DNA of 64,000 nucleotides from Psychrobacter sp. Ps6 (GTDB taxonomy: Bacteria > Pseudomonadota > Gammaproteobacteria > Pseudomonadales > Moraxellaceae), in the NCBI RefSeq assembly GCF_022129235.1, contig NZ_JADQAI010000002.1, positions 1 to 64,000 on the forward strand, read 5' to 3'. The translations under genes were made by a program, and so were the position numbers. The notes beneath the pieces are model-generated. The model saw only the letters and a list, made by a program, of their open reading frames with translations, was not told the DNA's origin and ran no database searches. Shown here piece after piece: positions 19,799 through 28,794 of the stretch (position 1 is the first letter of the stretch; each line of letters begins with the position of its first letter).

Positions 19799-20590
19799 AT
19801 GCAAACAACTATGCAAACCGCGACATCGACCGATTCAACCTCGAGTGTACACCATAATATGAGCGAACAAGAGTGGCAGATGCGAGTAAATCTTGCTGCT
19901 TGTTATCGCTTAGTCGCTTCTTATGGTTGGGATGATCTGGTATTTACTCATATCTCCGCCCGCGTTCCAGGCACAGAAGATGAGTTTTTAATCAATCCTT
20001 ATGGCATGCTATTTGAAGAGATCACCGCCTCCAGCCTAGTCAAAGTCAACAAAGCGGGCGAAAAAGTAGCGCCATCGGAATACAACGTTAATCCAGCTGG
20101 ATTCATCATTCACAGCGCCGTGCATGAAGCTCGCGACGATGCACATTGCGTGATTCATTTGCACACCAGCGATGGGGTGGCAGTCTCAGCGCAAGAGCAA
20201 GGCTTATTGCCCATCTCGCAGCAGTCATTATTTCCTTTATCTAACTTGGCGTATCACGATTACGAGGGCGTTGCGCTCAACCCCGAAGAAAAAGTACGCT
20301 TGGTTGCTGATTTAGGTGACGCTCACTTTATGATTTTACGTAATCATGGTCTGCTAACTTGTGCTGATACAGTCGCTGATGCATTTTTGAATATGTATAT
20401 TTTACAAAACGCCTGCGAGATTCAAATCAAGGCGCAGAGCGGTGGCAGCGCATTGACGCCGATACCAGCACAAATATTGGCTGGTATTCAAGCGGCATCT
20501 GAGCAGGTGACCAGAGGGGCGAATGGTGATATCGCATGGCCTGCTTTATTAAGAAAGCTGCGCCGTACTGACCCATCGTTTGAGGAGTAA
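19799..20590 (+). CDS. Class II aldolase/adducin-family protein
   Basis: A 263-residue protein of the class II aldolase/adducin head family. Visible hallmarks: WDDLVFTHISARVP, the active-site region INPYGMLFEEITASSLVKV, zinc-binding HLHTSDGVAVSA, and RNHGLLTCADTVADAF with a third histidine. Family members are zinc-dependent aldolases or epimerases of sugar phosphates, or related decarboxylases; the substrate is not clear here. The start has AAAGGAG eight bases upstream. The alpha/beta hydrolase gene starts eight bases after the stop, so the two are co-transcribed. The divergent Crp/Fnr gene is the likely regulator. Confidence 0.85.
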   Translation: MQTTMQTATSTDSTSSVHHNMSEQEWQMRVNLAACYRLVASYGWDDLVFTHISARVPGTEDEFLINPYGMLFEEITASSLVKVNKAGEKVAPSEYNVNPAGFIIHSAVHEARDDAHCVIHLHTSDGVAVSAQEQGLLPISQQSLFPLSNLAYHDYEGVALNPEEKVRLVADLGDAHFMILRNHGLLTCADTVADAFLNMYILQNACEIQIKAQSGGSALTPIPAQILAGIQAASEQVTRGANGDIAWPALLRKLRRTDPSFEE

Positions 20591-20597
20591 GCCAATA

Positions 20598-21470
20598 ATG
20601 ATAACCTTGGACGAATGGCGACGACAGGGAGAGTATTTTACTGTTGATGATCAGCAGATTTTTACGCGGCATGCCGGAGACAAAAGTGCACCAGCATTGT
20701 TACTGATTCACGGCTATCCTAGTGCTAGTTGGGATTGGGAGGGTATGTGGCAGGTACTCACTGAGCATTATTATGTTATTACTCTTGATATGCTGGGGTT
20801 TGGGTTATCAGACAAACCCAAGAATGCTCGTTATTTAATCAGTGAGCAGGCAAATCTTTGTCAGGCTGTGTTGCGACAATTGGGTGTCAGCGACTATCAT
20901 ATATTGGCGCATGATTATGGTGATACAGTGGCTCAGGAACTGCTGGCAAGGCAGGTTAATACTAATAGTGAGTTTTATATCGGTAGTGTTTGCTTTCTAA
21001 ATGGAGGGCTTTTTCCTGAAACGCATAAACCTATTTTGATTCAAAAACTATTGATATCACGATTAGGTCCTTTGGTGTCCAAACTCATCAATAAGCAGAA
21101 GTTCGCCAGCAATTTACAACGAATATTTGGCCCTAACACGCAACCTAAACCTGACGTTGTCGATACGCTATGGCAGCTGTTAACACATAATAATGGTTTG
21201 GCAGTGATGCACAAACTGATTAACTATATACCGCAACGTCAGCAGTATCGTGAACGGTGGGTAGGCGCTATTATCAACAGTACCGTTCCTATTAAGCTGA
21301 TAGCTGGTGCTAAAGATCCGATCTCAGGTCAGCATATGATCGATCATTATCGTAAGTTGATTCCCCATGCTGATGCGACCGAAATTCCTATGTTGGGGCA
21401 TTATCCGCAGATCGAAGATGCGGAAGCAATAACAGCAGTCTACCTACAGTTTAGGACCAGTATTCTTTAA
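20598..21470 (+). CDS. Alpha/beta hydrolase with Asp nucleophile (epoxide hydrolase/haloalkane dehalogenase-like)
   Basis: A 290-residue protein from the ATG at 20598 (GAGGAG upstream, inside the end of the previous gene; a TTG at 20580 would add six residues). The triad is visible as Asp106 in HDYGD, Asp240 in GAKDP and His268 in LGHYPQIE; HGYPSASWDW (38-47) forms the oxyanion region. An aspartate nucleophile is typical of epoxide hydrolases and haloalkane dehalogenases, not of serine esterases. It is coupled to the class II aldolase gene, with a terminator right after it. The substrate is unknown. Confidence 0.83.
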   Translation: MITLDEWRRQGEYFTVDDQQIFTRHAGDKSAPALLLIHGYPSASWDWEGMWQVLTEHYYVITLDMLGFGLSDKPKNARYLISEQANLCQAVLRQLGVSDYHILAHDYGDTVAQELLARQVNTNSEFYIGSVCFLNGGLFPETHKPILIQKLLISRLGPLVSKLINKQKFASNLQRIFGPNTQPKPDVVDTLWQLLTHNNGLAVMHKLINYIPQRQQYRERWVGAIINSTVPIKLIAGAKDPISGQHMIDHYRKLIPHADATEIPMLGHYPQIEDAEAITAVYLQFRTSIL

Positions 21471-21485
21471 TAACATCAAATGTAA

Positions 21486-21525
21486 TAAAAAACGCAGGGT
21501 ATCAAAAGATGCGCTGCGTTTTTTT
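21486..21525 (+). terminator. Rho-independent terminator after the hydrolase gene
   Basis: Stem AAAACGCAG / CTGCGTTTT with a 16-base loop, followed by T-rich sequence; A-rich on the other side, so it may also act on the opposite strand after the TauE-like gene. Confidence 0.82.
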
Positions 21526-21582
21526 GTAATAAGTGCCTATCTATTTTTATATGTAAACTGACCCTATCGAATGATAGGCTTA

Positions 21583-22356
21583 TTAAAACAATACGTTTAT
21601 GTTTCTTATGATCATTATTAAACCACTAATCACCATTAGTATCAGCAGCATTATTCTAAACTGACTAATACTGATGCCAGCCAAAAAGCGTTTGCCAATG
21701 ACATTGCCAATAACCGCACCCAGTCCTAATACCAGACCATACACACAGATCTTGACAGTGAGTATGCCAAAAAAGGCGTAGCTGACGACTTGTACAATAC
21801 CGACAAAAAAAGAATTCGCCGTTTTGGTCGCAATAAGATTTTCTTTTTCTAGACCTGCATTCATATAAAAAGGGTTAAGAATAGGGCCGAGGCCACCCAC
21901 CAATGTGCTCATAAAGGCAATGAAAAATCCCACAGGTACAAAACCGACTTTTGGCATATCAAACGTTTTACTTACTTTACCGAACTTGTATTGGAAAATG
22001 GTAGAAACCAAAAATGCACCAACCAATAACTGAATCCAGCCGGCATCCAAACGGCTAAAGACCAATGCCGCTAACCACGCTCCTACGATAGCGCTTGGCA
22101 CATAGTATTTGGTCAATGACCAATCAATATCATGCCAAAATAAATAGAGCCGCGAGGCATTACTCATAAAGGTAGCCACGTTGATCACAGGTGGCGCAAC
22201 CGCAGTCCCTATCATCGAAGAAGTGACTGGTATCAGCAGCATCGCACCGCCACCACCAGATACCGTAGAGATAATAAAAGCGATCATACCAGCACTAAAT
22301 AGTCCTACTAAGTGCCACGTTGGAATGGTTTGCAATAAATCTAAAACAAGGGGCAC
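21583..22356 (-). CDS. TauE/SafE-family membrane permease
   Basis: A 257-residue protein with about eight transmembrane segments and the family's two repeated halves: an N-terminal STVSGGGGAMLLIP loop and a second STLVGGLGPILNPF loop. Members export or import small anions such as sulfite, sulfoacetate or other organosulfonates and carboxylates. GTG start supported by AGGA eight bases upstream. It stands alone, downstream of the tct operon and separated by that operon's terminator, so it has its own promoter. The transported anion cannot be inferred, although nearby carboxylate transporters suggest an organic acid. Confidence 0.85.
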   Translation of the reverse strand: MPLVLDLLQTIPTWHLVGLFSAGMIAFIISTVSGGGGAMLLIPVTSSMIGTAVAPPVINVATFMSNASRLYLFWHDIDWSLTKYYVPSAIVGAWLAALVFSRLDAGWIQLLVGAFLVSTIFQYKFGKVSKTFDMPKVGFVPVGFFIAFMSTLVGGLGPILNPFYMNAGLEKENLIATKTANSFFVGIVQVVSYAFFGILTVKICVYGLVLGLGAVIGNVIGKRFLAGISISQFRIMLLILMVISGLIMIIRNINVLF

Positions 22357-22484
22357 TATAAAATCCTATTTCATGAGTGACATCAAGTAGTGATGTTTTG
22401 CTAATGTTGGACAGCTGACAAAAAAGTGAAGAGTGTTAAGGGCTTGTCCCTAATAACGGTTGAAAGTAGAGTAAAAGTATCTCT

Positions 22485-22519
22485 AAAAAAACGGTGGTCA
22501 TACCTGAGTATAACCACCG
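22485..22519 (-). terminator. Terminator of the tctCBA operon
   Basis: Read on the minus strand: stem CGGTGGTTATA / TATGACCACCG followed by seven T, 35 bases after the tctA stop. Confidence 0.85.
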
Positions 22520-22553
22520 CCGGAGAGACATTTAGAGACGAACTAGCAAAAAC

Positions 22554-24059
22554 TTATGCAGCAGTTTTCTTAAAACGTTTACGATACATTTTACGAATGA
22601 TTGGCATGAAGATCATGACCACGACCAGACCCCATAATGATACGGTGATTGGGCTGCTCCATAGAATAGACATCTCGCCTTGAGAGATAGAGAGCGCACG
22701 ACGTAGGTTAGACTCCATAAGCTCACCTAGTACATAACCTAGGATAAGGGCTGATAGTGGGAAGTGCAGTTTACGTAAGAAATAACCAAAGATACCAAGT
22801 CCTACCATGAACACCATATCAAACGTTGTGCTGTTGATAGAGTAGACACCAACGAAGCTGATAGCAGCGATTGATGGGATTAGGATGTAGTTTGGTACGT
22901 TCAATAGCTTAGAGAAAAAACCAACCAACGGGATGTTCATGACAAGCAAGATAACGTTACAGATGAACAATGAGGCAATAAGACCCCAAACGATATCTGG
23001 CTGCTCAGTAAATAGCTGTGGACCTGGCGTGATGTTATACAACGTCAACGCACCCATCATAACTGCTGTGGTACCAGAACCAGGGACACCTAGGGTCAAC
23101 ATTGGTACAAATGAACCACACGCTGATGCGTTATTAGCCGCTTCTGGTGATGCTAGGCCACGAAGGTCACCTTCACCAAATTTGCCATCATCACCAGCAA
23201 TTTTACGTTCACTTGCATAGGTCATTGCACTGGCAATCGTCGCACCTGCACCCGGTAGGATACCAACGAAGAAACCCATTGCACCACTACGTAACATAGC
23301 ACCGATGGTGAAGAGGAACTCTTTCATATTAAATAAGCTACGCTTACCTTGCGCGACTATTTTACCACCCGTACTGGTTCTTTCGAGCAAAATCAAGATT
23401 TCACTGACACTAAAGAAACCAATAACGATCGTTGTAAATTGGATACCATCAGATAGATTGACAGAATCAAAAGTATAGCGATAAATACCCGTCACCGCAT
23501 CGACACCGACAGTCGCTAGACCCAAGCCAATCAAGGCTGATACTGCGGTCTTAATCGGCTGATCACCGACCAAACCACTCAAGCAGCAAATCGCGAATAC
23601 CATCAATACGAAGTATTCAGCAGGGCCAAAAGACACCGCCCATTTAGCCAATAGAGGGGCAAACAAGACCACGCCAAGGGTCGCAATCGTCGAACCAATA
23701 AACGAGGCGACCGCAGAGATGGACAACGCAATACCTGCCTTACCTTGCAGCGCTAGCGGATTACCATCCAATGAGGTCATCACCGCCGCAGCAGACCCTG
23801 GCACGTTGAGTAGAATGGCAGAAATACGACCGCCATATTCACAACCAAGATATACGGCTGCTAGCAAGATCAGCGCACTCTCTGGTGGCAGACCAAGGGC
23901 AAAAGCAAATGGTAGTAGGATTGCTACACCATTAATCGGGCCAAGGCCAGGCAACATACCCACAATCGTACCAATAAAAGCACCGATAAGCGCAATCAGT
24001 AAGTTTTTGGGCAACATCGCTACGCCGAAACCGTGCATCAAAAAGTCAAAAGTTTCCAT
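22554..24059 (-). CDS. tctA: Tripartite tricarboxylate transporter, large membrane subunit TctA
   Basis: A 501-residue protein with about eleven to twelve transmembrane segments and the TctA family pattern: GTIVGMLPGLGPINGVAILLP (residues about 30-50, a conserved signature), GCEYGGRISAILLNVPG and a mirrored GILPGAGATIASAM with LGVPGSGTTAVMMGAL. It is the channel subunit that uses the sodium gradient to bring in the carboxylate captured by TctC. The gene starts five bases after the tctB stop. The ligand cannot be assigned; the family handles citrate, tartrate, terephthalate and other carboxylates. Confidence 0.95.
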   Translation of the reverse strand: METFDFLMHGFGVAMLPKNLLIALIGAFIGTIVGMLPGLGPINGVAILLPFAFALGLPPESALILLAAVYLGCEYGGRISAILLNVPGSAAAVMTSLDGNPLALQGKAGIALSISAVASFIGSTIATLGVVLFAPLLAKWAVSFGPAEYFVLMVFAICCLSGLVGDQPIKTAVSALIGLGLATVGVDAVTGIYRYTFDSVNLSDGIQFTTIVIGFFSVSEILILLERTSTGGKIVAQGKRSLFNMKEFLFTIGAMLRSGAMGFFVGILPGAGATIASAMTYASERKIAGDDGKFGEGDLRGLASPEAANNASACGSFVPMLTLGVPGSGTTAVMMGALTLYNITPGPQLFTEQPDIVWGLIASLFICNVILLVMNIPLVGFFSKLLNVPNYILIPSIAAISFVGVYSINSTTFDMVFMVGLGIFGYFLRKLHFPLSALILGYVLGELMESNLRRALSISQGEMSILWSSPITVSLWGLVVVMIFMPIIRKMYRKRFKKTAA

Positions 24060-24064
24060 AATAG

Positions 24065-24520
24065 CTATCCCATTATTCCTGATAATATTCCAAGTGGCAG
24101 AATGACGTCCAAAGCCATGTCAAATAAGACATACAGGGCGATACTGATCACAACTGAAAAGACAAGGCTTTTAACAGGATTGCCTGCAAACAGTAGACCA
24201 ACCGCAAAACACATCAGGGTGGTAGCAACAACAAAACCTAAAGGCTCAAAAATCAAACTATAAATCAATAATGCACTGACACACAGAACCAGATTTCTAA
24301 GCACAACCTTGTTATAGCCTAAATCAATGACTTTGGTAAATCGTGCTGGACGAAAGGCAATAACCAAGGTCAAAAGTGCCATCAGTGAGAAAATTAAAAT
24401 AGGATAGGGCCGAGGGCCGATAGGATCATAAGCAATGGGAGCAACGTAACCAATAGCTAAGTAGACCAAAAATAAGCTAAATAGTCCCATTAATCCGGAG
24501 AACGCACGTTCCATCGTCAT
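24065..24520 (-). CDS. tctB: Tripartite tricarboxylate transporter, small membrane subunit TctB
   Basis: A 151-residue protein with four hydrophobic segments, low sequence conservation but typical size, start (GLMGLFSLFLVYLAIGY) and place between the binding protein and TctA. The family's GPRPYPI loop is present (residues about 36-42). It forms the membrane complex with TctA. An AAGGA lies about nine bases upstream of the start. The tctC-tctB gap holds a hairpin that could lower expression relative to tctC. Confidence 0.92.
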   Translation of the reverse strand: MTMERAFSGLMGLFSLFLVYLAIGYVAPIAYDPIGPRPYPILIFSLMALLTLVIAFRPARFTKVIDLGYNKVVLRNLVLCVSALLIYSLIFEPLGFVVATTLMCFAVGLLFAGNPVKSLVFSVVISIALYVLFDMALDVILPLGILSGIMG

Positions 24521-24547
24521 AGAGGTATTCCTTAAATTTTAAATAAA

Positions 24548-24579
24548 AAGGTTGAGAGATGTCTCATCTTTCAACCTTC
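24548..24579 (-). terminator. Intra-operon hairpin between tctC and tctB (probable attenuator)
   Basis: On the minus strand AAGGTTGAAAGAT / ATCTCTCAACCTT with a short loop, followed by TTTTTATTT. It lies after the binding-protein gene, where partial termination commonly raises the binding protein relative to the permease. Confidence 0.7.
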
Positions 24580-24635
24580 GATGAATACTAAACAATTTAG
24601 TATTCAATCATTAAGGGGATATGGTCCGAGTAATG

Positions 24636-25655
24636 CTACTGTGCGGCAGCATCAACAAGACCGTACTCAGCAGACAACTCACGTAGCTCACCAGTACGCT
24701 TATAGACATACTGCTCAAGCTCATCGCCAGTCATAGAGAATGGTAGTAACTCTTGTTGTTCACGCAATTCGGCAAATTTTGGATCAGCAAGCATTTTATC
24801 AAATGAGGCTTTCCACCAGTCGTAAGCGGCAGGGCTAACATCTGGCCCCATGTAGTAACCACGAACGACAGGCCAAGTCACATCATAGCCTTGCTCTACT
24901 GCAGTAGGGATATCGGCCATAGAGCCACCCAGTCTTTCATCTGCAAATACGGCTAACACACGTAATTTGCCAGCAGTAGCTTGTGGCATGATCTCAGCGA
25001 TACCAGCACTCACAACAGTGACATGGTTACCCATTACTGCCGTAATTGCCTCACCGCCGCCTTCCATCGCAACATAAGTCATGTCGCTAGGGCTGACGCC
25101 AACGGCTTTGGCCAAAATAGCGGTTTGCATCCAATCCTGACCACCAACACTACCACCAGCGGCGAAACTGATTGCTTTTGGATTTGATTTAAGCTCAGCG
25201 ACCAATCCTGCTAGATCTTTGATTGGCGAGTCCGCATTGACAGCGATAGCACCATAATCAGTACCAACGGCTGCTAGCCATTTCACGTCTTTTTCAGTGA
25301 ATTTACCAAATTTACCTTGTGATAAGTTCAGGATTGATCCTGTTGAAAACGCGATGATAGCGTCTTCGTTGCTGCGGTCATTGGCGACAATTTTGTTATA
25401 TGCAACGGCACCTACGCCACCTGGCATATAAGTGACGCGCATTGGATCTGTCAATATTCCCGTGTCTTTTAAACCTGACTGAGCAAGCTTACAAGTCAAA
25501 TCAAAGCCGCCGCCTGGTTTTGCTGGAGCGATACATTCTGGACGTGAAGGACCTGCAAACTCATCTGCACCTGCGCTCGCAGTTTCGTTAGCATTGTTAC
25601 AAGCTGTCAAGGTAAGTACAGATAGACCAAGCGCTAGATAGGATAGTTTTTTCAC
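24636..25655 (-). CDS. tctC: Tripartite tricarboxylate transporter, substrate-binding lipoprotein TctC
   Basis: A 339-residue TctC/Bug-type binding protein. GTG start with AAGGAG six bases upstream. The signal ends in the lipobox LTAC (16-19), so the mature protein is probably a lipoprotein anchored in the membrane rather than free in the periplasm. Family features: PAKPGGGFDLTCKL (ligand-loop start), MTYMPGGVGAVAYN-like stretch, SFAAGGSVGGQDW and the later PTAVEQGYDVTWPVVRGYYM. It captures a carboxylate and delivers it to TctAB. It is the first gene of the operon; the 600-base region upstream carries its promoter. Confidence 0.93.
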   Translation of the reverse strand: MKKLSYLALGLSVLTLTACNNANETASAGADEFAGPSRPECIAPAKPGGGFDLTCKLAQSGLKDTGILTDPMRVTYMPGGVGAVAYNKIVANDRSNEDAIIAFSTGSILNLSQGKFGKFTEKDVKWLAAVGTDYGAIAVNADSPIKDLAGLVAELKSNPKAISFAAGGSVGGQDWMQTAILAKAVGVSPSDMTYVAMEGGGEAITAVMGNHVTVVSAGIAEIMPQATAGKLRVLAVFADERLGGSMADIPTAVEQGYDVTWPVVRGYYMGPDVSPAAYDWWKASFDKMLADPKFAELREQQELLPFSMTGDELEQYVYKRTGELRELSAEYGLVDAAAQ

Positions 25656-26268
25656 ACGACACTCCTTGTGTGTATTTTTTCAGTAAAAATCAATAAAGTT
25701 TTGATTGAAAGGATAGGGCGACTATACAAAAAGTTGGAAGCAGACCAATAATGTTACCAACCTTTACAACAGTAGTCTTTTTGTTCACTTTGCAAAAGTA
25801 ACAGAATAATTTAGAAATAACAAGAAACATATGTATGTATGTATGAATTTTTTCTAAGTAGCAGTATTAACTATCTGACGAGTCGCACAAATGGCTATTT
25901 CAATGTGAAGTCACAAAGAAACCAGTTTGGGTCTGTAGATGAAATTTTATAATACCAACAATAACAAAAGGTTATGATTTGTCGTAAATGGCGCATATCG
26001 TCGATTAGTATAAAGATGATTTTGATTTTAAAATGGTCAGCTTGATAATAGGGGCAGGATAAATGAGGTGAGCGACGAAGCTTACGCTGTATTTTGACTA
26101 CAAAGACTATCTGACAGACATAAAAGTAGACGCATTCTAAGGGGGTTTTTGCTGAATGAATACGTCTTTTACTGTGATTTGTTTGTCGTCATCTGTTTGT
26201 TGTCATTTGTCTGGATCGTATGCAATGGCATACATATGATCCCTATTGCTGTCTTTTTTCAATAAAAA
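25656..26268. other. Long intergenic region upstream of tctC, no gene seen
   Basis: 613 bases between two minus-strand genes. It should hold the tctC promoter and the end of the MatC-like transcript. I see a short ATGT tandem (about 25828-25845) and an inverted repeat GTATGC / GCATAC near 26218-26233. No ORF with a credible start or codon pattern. Confidence 0.6.
25826..25848. repeat. ATGT tetranucleotide repeat upstream of tctC
   Basis: ACATATGTATGTATGTATG, about four ATGT units, 175-190 bases upstream of tctC. A related ACATACATATATATGT stands upstream of the MatC-like gene, so it could be a regulator site rather than a simple microsatellite. Confidence 0.5.
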
Positions 26269-27558
26269 TTAGAACATCATTTGGATAAAGAAAATTGCTA
26301 TTAGGCCAACGAAGATATCCAAAGGCACTGCCTTGAATAATAACGTATGCAACAGCTTGTTTTTATCTATATGCACTTGAGCGGCTCCCAGTATCAGACT
26401 GCCTCCTGACGAAAAAGGAGAGATAGATGAGCTTTGGGCACCGATGACAATACAGATAAACAAGAAAAAAGGACTCAAACCAGAAGCTACAGCCAAGGCA
26501 GGTACCATCGGAAATAAAGTCGGTGCAACGACGCCAAGCGTGCTGGCAAATATCGACATAATTGCACTAATAATGAATACCAAAAATGGTATCATCCAAA
26601 TAGGAACGTTGGTACTGAGCCACTCTGTCAGCTCATAAATAACGCCCACTTCCACACCGAGGCTAATCAACATACCTACGCCGCAAATCATAATAAGCGT
26701 ATTCCACGGTATCAAAGCAATCACGGTTTTTTCATCACCCAGCTTCAAAAATAAGCTCATCAAAGCGAAGAAAATGGCGATAAAACCAATATCAATCCGA
26801 GCATTCAAAAACTCAATGGCGTCTACGTTCGGTATGAGTAGGTTTGAGATGGGTACGATAAGTACCGTCGCCATCATGATAAAAATCAGCATGATGGACT
26901 TTTTCTGTTTGCTGTCAAACGGCTGTGGCACAATAGTCTGAATGGCTATTTTACTGGTCTTAGCATTAATAAAGCTATAAGTGCCTAATAAAACCACAGG
27001 CATCAAAAAGGTCGCGGCAAATATACCCAAACCATATGTAAAGGTATTGTCATTGGCCACACCAGCGCCGCTCATAAGCTCTCTAAAAATAACGCCACTC
27101 TGTGAGGTAATAAAATTGGCACCCGCAAGCGCTCCATAGTTCACAGATAAGGTTGCAATAATAATGTTTAAGTTGGTTCTTTTAGATAACAACAAAATCA
27201 TCGGTGCCATCGTGGCAAGAACCGTGTAATAACCGGCTCCTAAAGCTGCTACAATTGTCGCAGCAAAGAAAATAGCCAGCGGCAAAAACGCTGGAAAATG
27301 TCGACACTTGTATATCAAATGCTCACACAGTTTTTCTAATGCGCCATTCGCCAAGGAAAAATTATAGAAGAGCGTAACGGCAAAAATCACAAAGAAAATC
27401 TTCAGAGGCCATAGCTTAATAACCTCATAAGCGCTTAGCTGCATACCAAAACAGCCGATAAGGTATGAAAACACAATCGCAAACAAGCCAATATTGATTT
27501 TAGTGGTGTAACCCAATGCAATAGAAATTACTATGGCCGCTATAAGATATAGGGTCAT
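26269..27558 (-). CDS. MatC-like SLC13/dicarboxylate permease
   Basis: A 429-residue membrane protein with ten to twelve transmembrane segments, from the ATG at 27558 (AAGGAG six bases upstream; the frame extends ten more residues without a ribosome site). The N-terminal third (TTKINIGLFAIVFSYLIG, FFVIFAVTLFYNFSLANGALE) resembles the MatC N-terminal domain of malonate/dicarboxylate carriers, and the paired loops ANFITSQSGVIF and VIGAQSSSISPFSSGGSL resemble ion-transporter re-entrant loops. Substrate is probably a small dicarboxylate. A GntR/UTRA regulator is encoded divergently, 330 bases away, and is the likely controller. Confidence 0.78.
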   Translation of the reverse strand: MTLYLIAAIVISIALGYTTKINIGLFAIVFSYLIGCFGMQLSAYEVIKLWPLKIFFVIFAVTLFYNFSLANGALEKLCEHLIYKCRHFPAFLPLAIFFAATIVAALGAGYYTVLATMAPMILLLSKRTNLNIIIATLSVNYGALAGANFITSQSGVIFRELMSGAGVANDNTFTYGLGIFAATFLMPVVLLGTYSFINAKTSKIAIQTIVPQPFDSKQKKSIMLIFIMMATVLIVPISNLLIPNVDAIEFLNARIDIGFIAIFFALMSLFLKLGDEKTVIALIPWNTLIMICGVGMLISLGVEVGVIYELTEWLSTNVPIWMIPFLVFIISAIMSIFASTLGVVAPTLFPMVPALAVASGLSPFFLFICIVIGAQSSSISPFSSGGSLILGAAQVHIDKNKLLHTLLFKAVPLDIFVGLIAIFFIQMMF

Positions 27559-27600
27559 ATTCGCTCCTTGGTATTGACTGTATGACATCTAAATATCTAC

Positions 27601-27616
27601 ATACATATATATGTTT
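27601..27616. promoter_or_regulatory. ACATA...TATGT dyad upstream of the MatC-like gene
   Basis: ACATACATATATATGT lies about 45 bases upstream of the permease start in the divergent GntR-permease region. It is a candidate regulator site; not confirmed. Confidence 0.35.
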
Positions 27617-27888
27617 TAGATTAAAGAGCATTGTGATAATGTTGACAAACAGCTTTTTAAGCCAGCAAATCTTATCAGCTTTTTAAGTGTATATAACTCA
27701 ATAGAATAATAGCAAAAAAGGAGCCGTTAATTAGGTGAGATTGACCAAAAAATCTAGATAGACTTTAATATCGATGAGATGTGCATAGAGTTTGGTAAGG
27801 GCTTAAGATAGAGTGTCAGAGATACTCTACTTCTTATGAACATGATTGGACTTAGAAAGATTGGGCGTATTAATAAAATCTTCCTATT

Positions 27889-28626
27889 GTGGTGAAAAAA
27901 ATTATGGATAATTTTAAAAAATTTAACATGCCACGGTACGAGCAAGTGCGGTGGCATATTCAAACGTTACTGACAGAAAATAAGTGGGATGAAAAAACCC
28001 CCTTACCGACAGAACAGGAGTTTGCAGACAAGTACCAAGTATCGGTGGGCACCGTACGCAAAGCGGTCGAGAAGCTAGTAGATGACGGCGTCTTGATAAA
28101 GCAGCAAGGTCGCGGTACTTTTTTAAAAAGGCCAAACTTTGAGGGCTCGTTACTAAGGTTTTTCAAATACCGTGATAAAGACGCTTCTTATGTCATACCG
28201 ACTGGCGTCATCAAAAAGGTCATGTTGATAGAGCCTGTTGAGGCAATCAATAAAGAATTAAACATTCATGAAAAGGAAGGTTTAATTTATATAGAACGTG
28301 TGCGCATTGTCGAAGACAGAGTGATTTTGAGTGAAAGAATTTGGTTACCCGAAAGCCGTTACCAAGACTTTATCGGTCTTGAACCTGAAGACTTTGAAAA
28401 TCTACTTTATCCTTTTTATTACAAAAAGTGCGGTCAGTTTGTCTCATCTGCCGTAGAAATGCTATTTTTTATCTCTAATCATATAGACCCTTATCTGGAC
28501 AATACCAAGCAAGAAAACTTAGTGAAAGTATGCCGCGTTGCTAAAAATCTAGAAGGGGACCCTATCGAGTATAGAGAATCTTATGGATTGGCAGAAAAAT
28601 TCAGTTATGAGGTCAATATCATTTAG
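27889..28626 (+). CDS. GntR-family regulator with UTRA domain
   Basis: A 245-residue regulator of the HutC/FarR type. N-terminal winged helix (residues about 15-80: PLPTEQEFADKYQVSVGTVRKAVEKLVDDGVLIKQQGRGTFL) and a C-terminal UTRA ligand domain with YIERVRIVEDRVILSERIWLP and GDPIEYRESYGLAEKFSYEV. Several in-frame starts (27889, 27904, 27928) lack a clear ribosome site; the most upstream is given. It is divergent from the MatC-like permease and is followed by a strong terminator. It probably senses the transported acid or a product. Confidence 0.85.
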   Translation: MVKKIMDNFKKFNMPRYEQVRWHIQTLLTENKWDEKTPLPTEQEFADKYQVSVGTVRKAVEKLVDDGVLIKQQGRGTFLKRPNFEGSLLRFFKYRDKDASYVIPTGVIKKVMLIEPVEAINKELNIHEKEGLIYIERVRIVEDRVILSERIWLPESRYQDFIGLEPEDFENLLYPFYYKKCGQFVSSAVEMLFFISNHIDPYLDNTKQENLVKVCRVAKNLEGDPIEYRESYGLAEKFSYEVNII

Positions 28627-28683
28627 CTATTGGCCATTTCACCATTGGCGAGGGCAGTGGTTAAGTTATGGTCGATAAGTTAT

Positions 28684-28716
28684 AAAAAAGGAGCCGATGA
28701 CTCGGCTCCTTTTTTA
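28684..28716 (+). terminator. Rho-independent terminator after the GntR gene
   Basis: Perfect stem AAAAAAGGAGCCGA / TCGGCTCCTTTTTT with a four-base loop. Its A-rich 5' side makes it bidirectional, serving also the minus-strand lipoprotein gene. Confidence 0.92.
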
Positions 28717-28794
28717 TGTCAGTTTTATTTTTATTTCGAATCTAGAATCTATGAATGACCGATTAAAGAAATGGCTTATTCATCATTGAGCAGC

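Noticed and set aside
26100..26180. Loose inverted repeat (GACGCATTC / GAATG...CGTC) near the end of the MatC-like transcript
   Set aside because: Several mismatches and no T-run; not convincing as a terminator or element.
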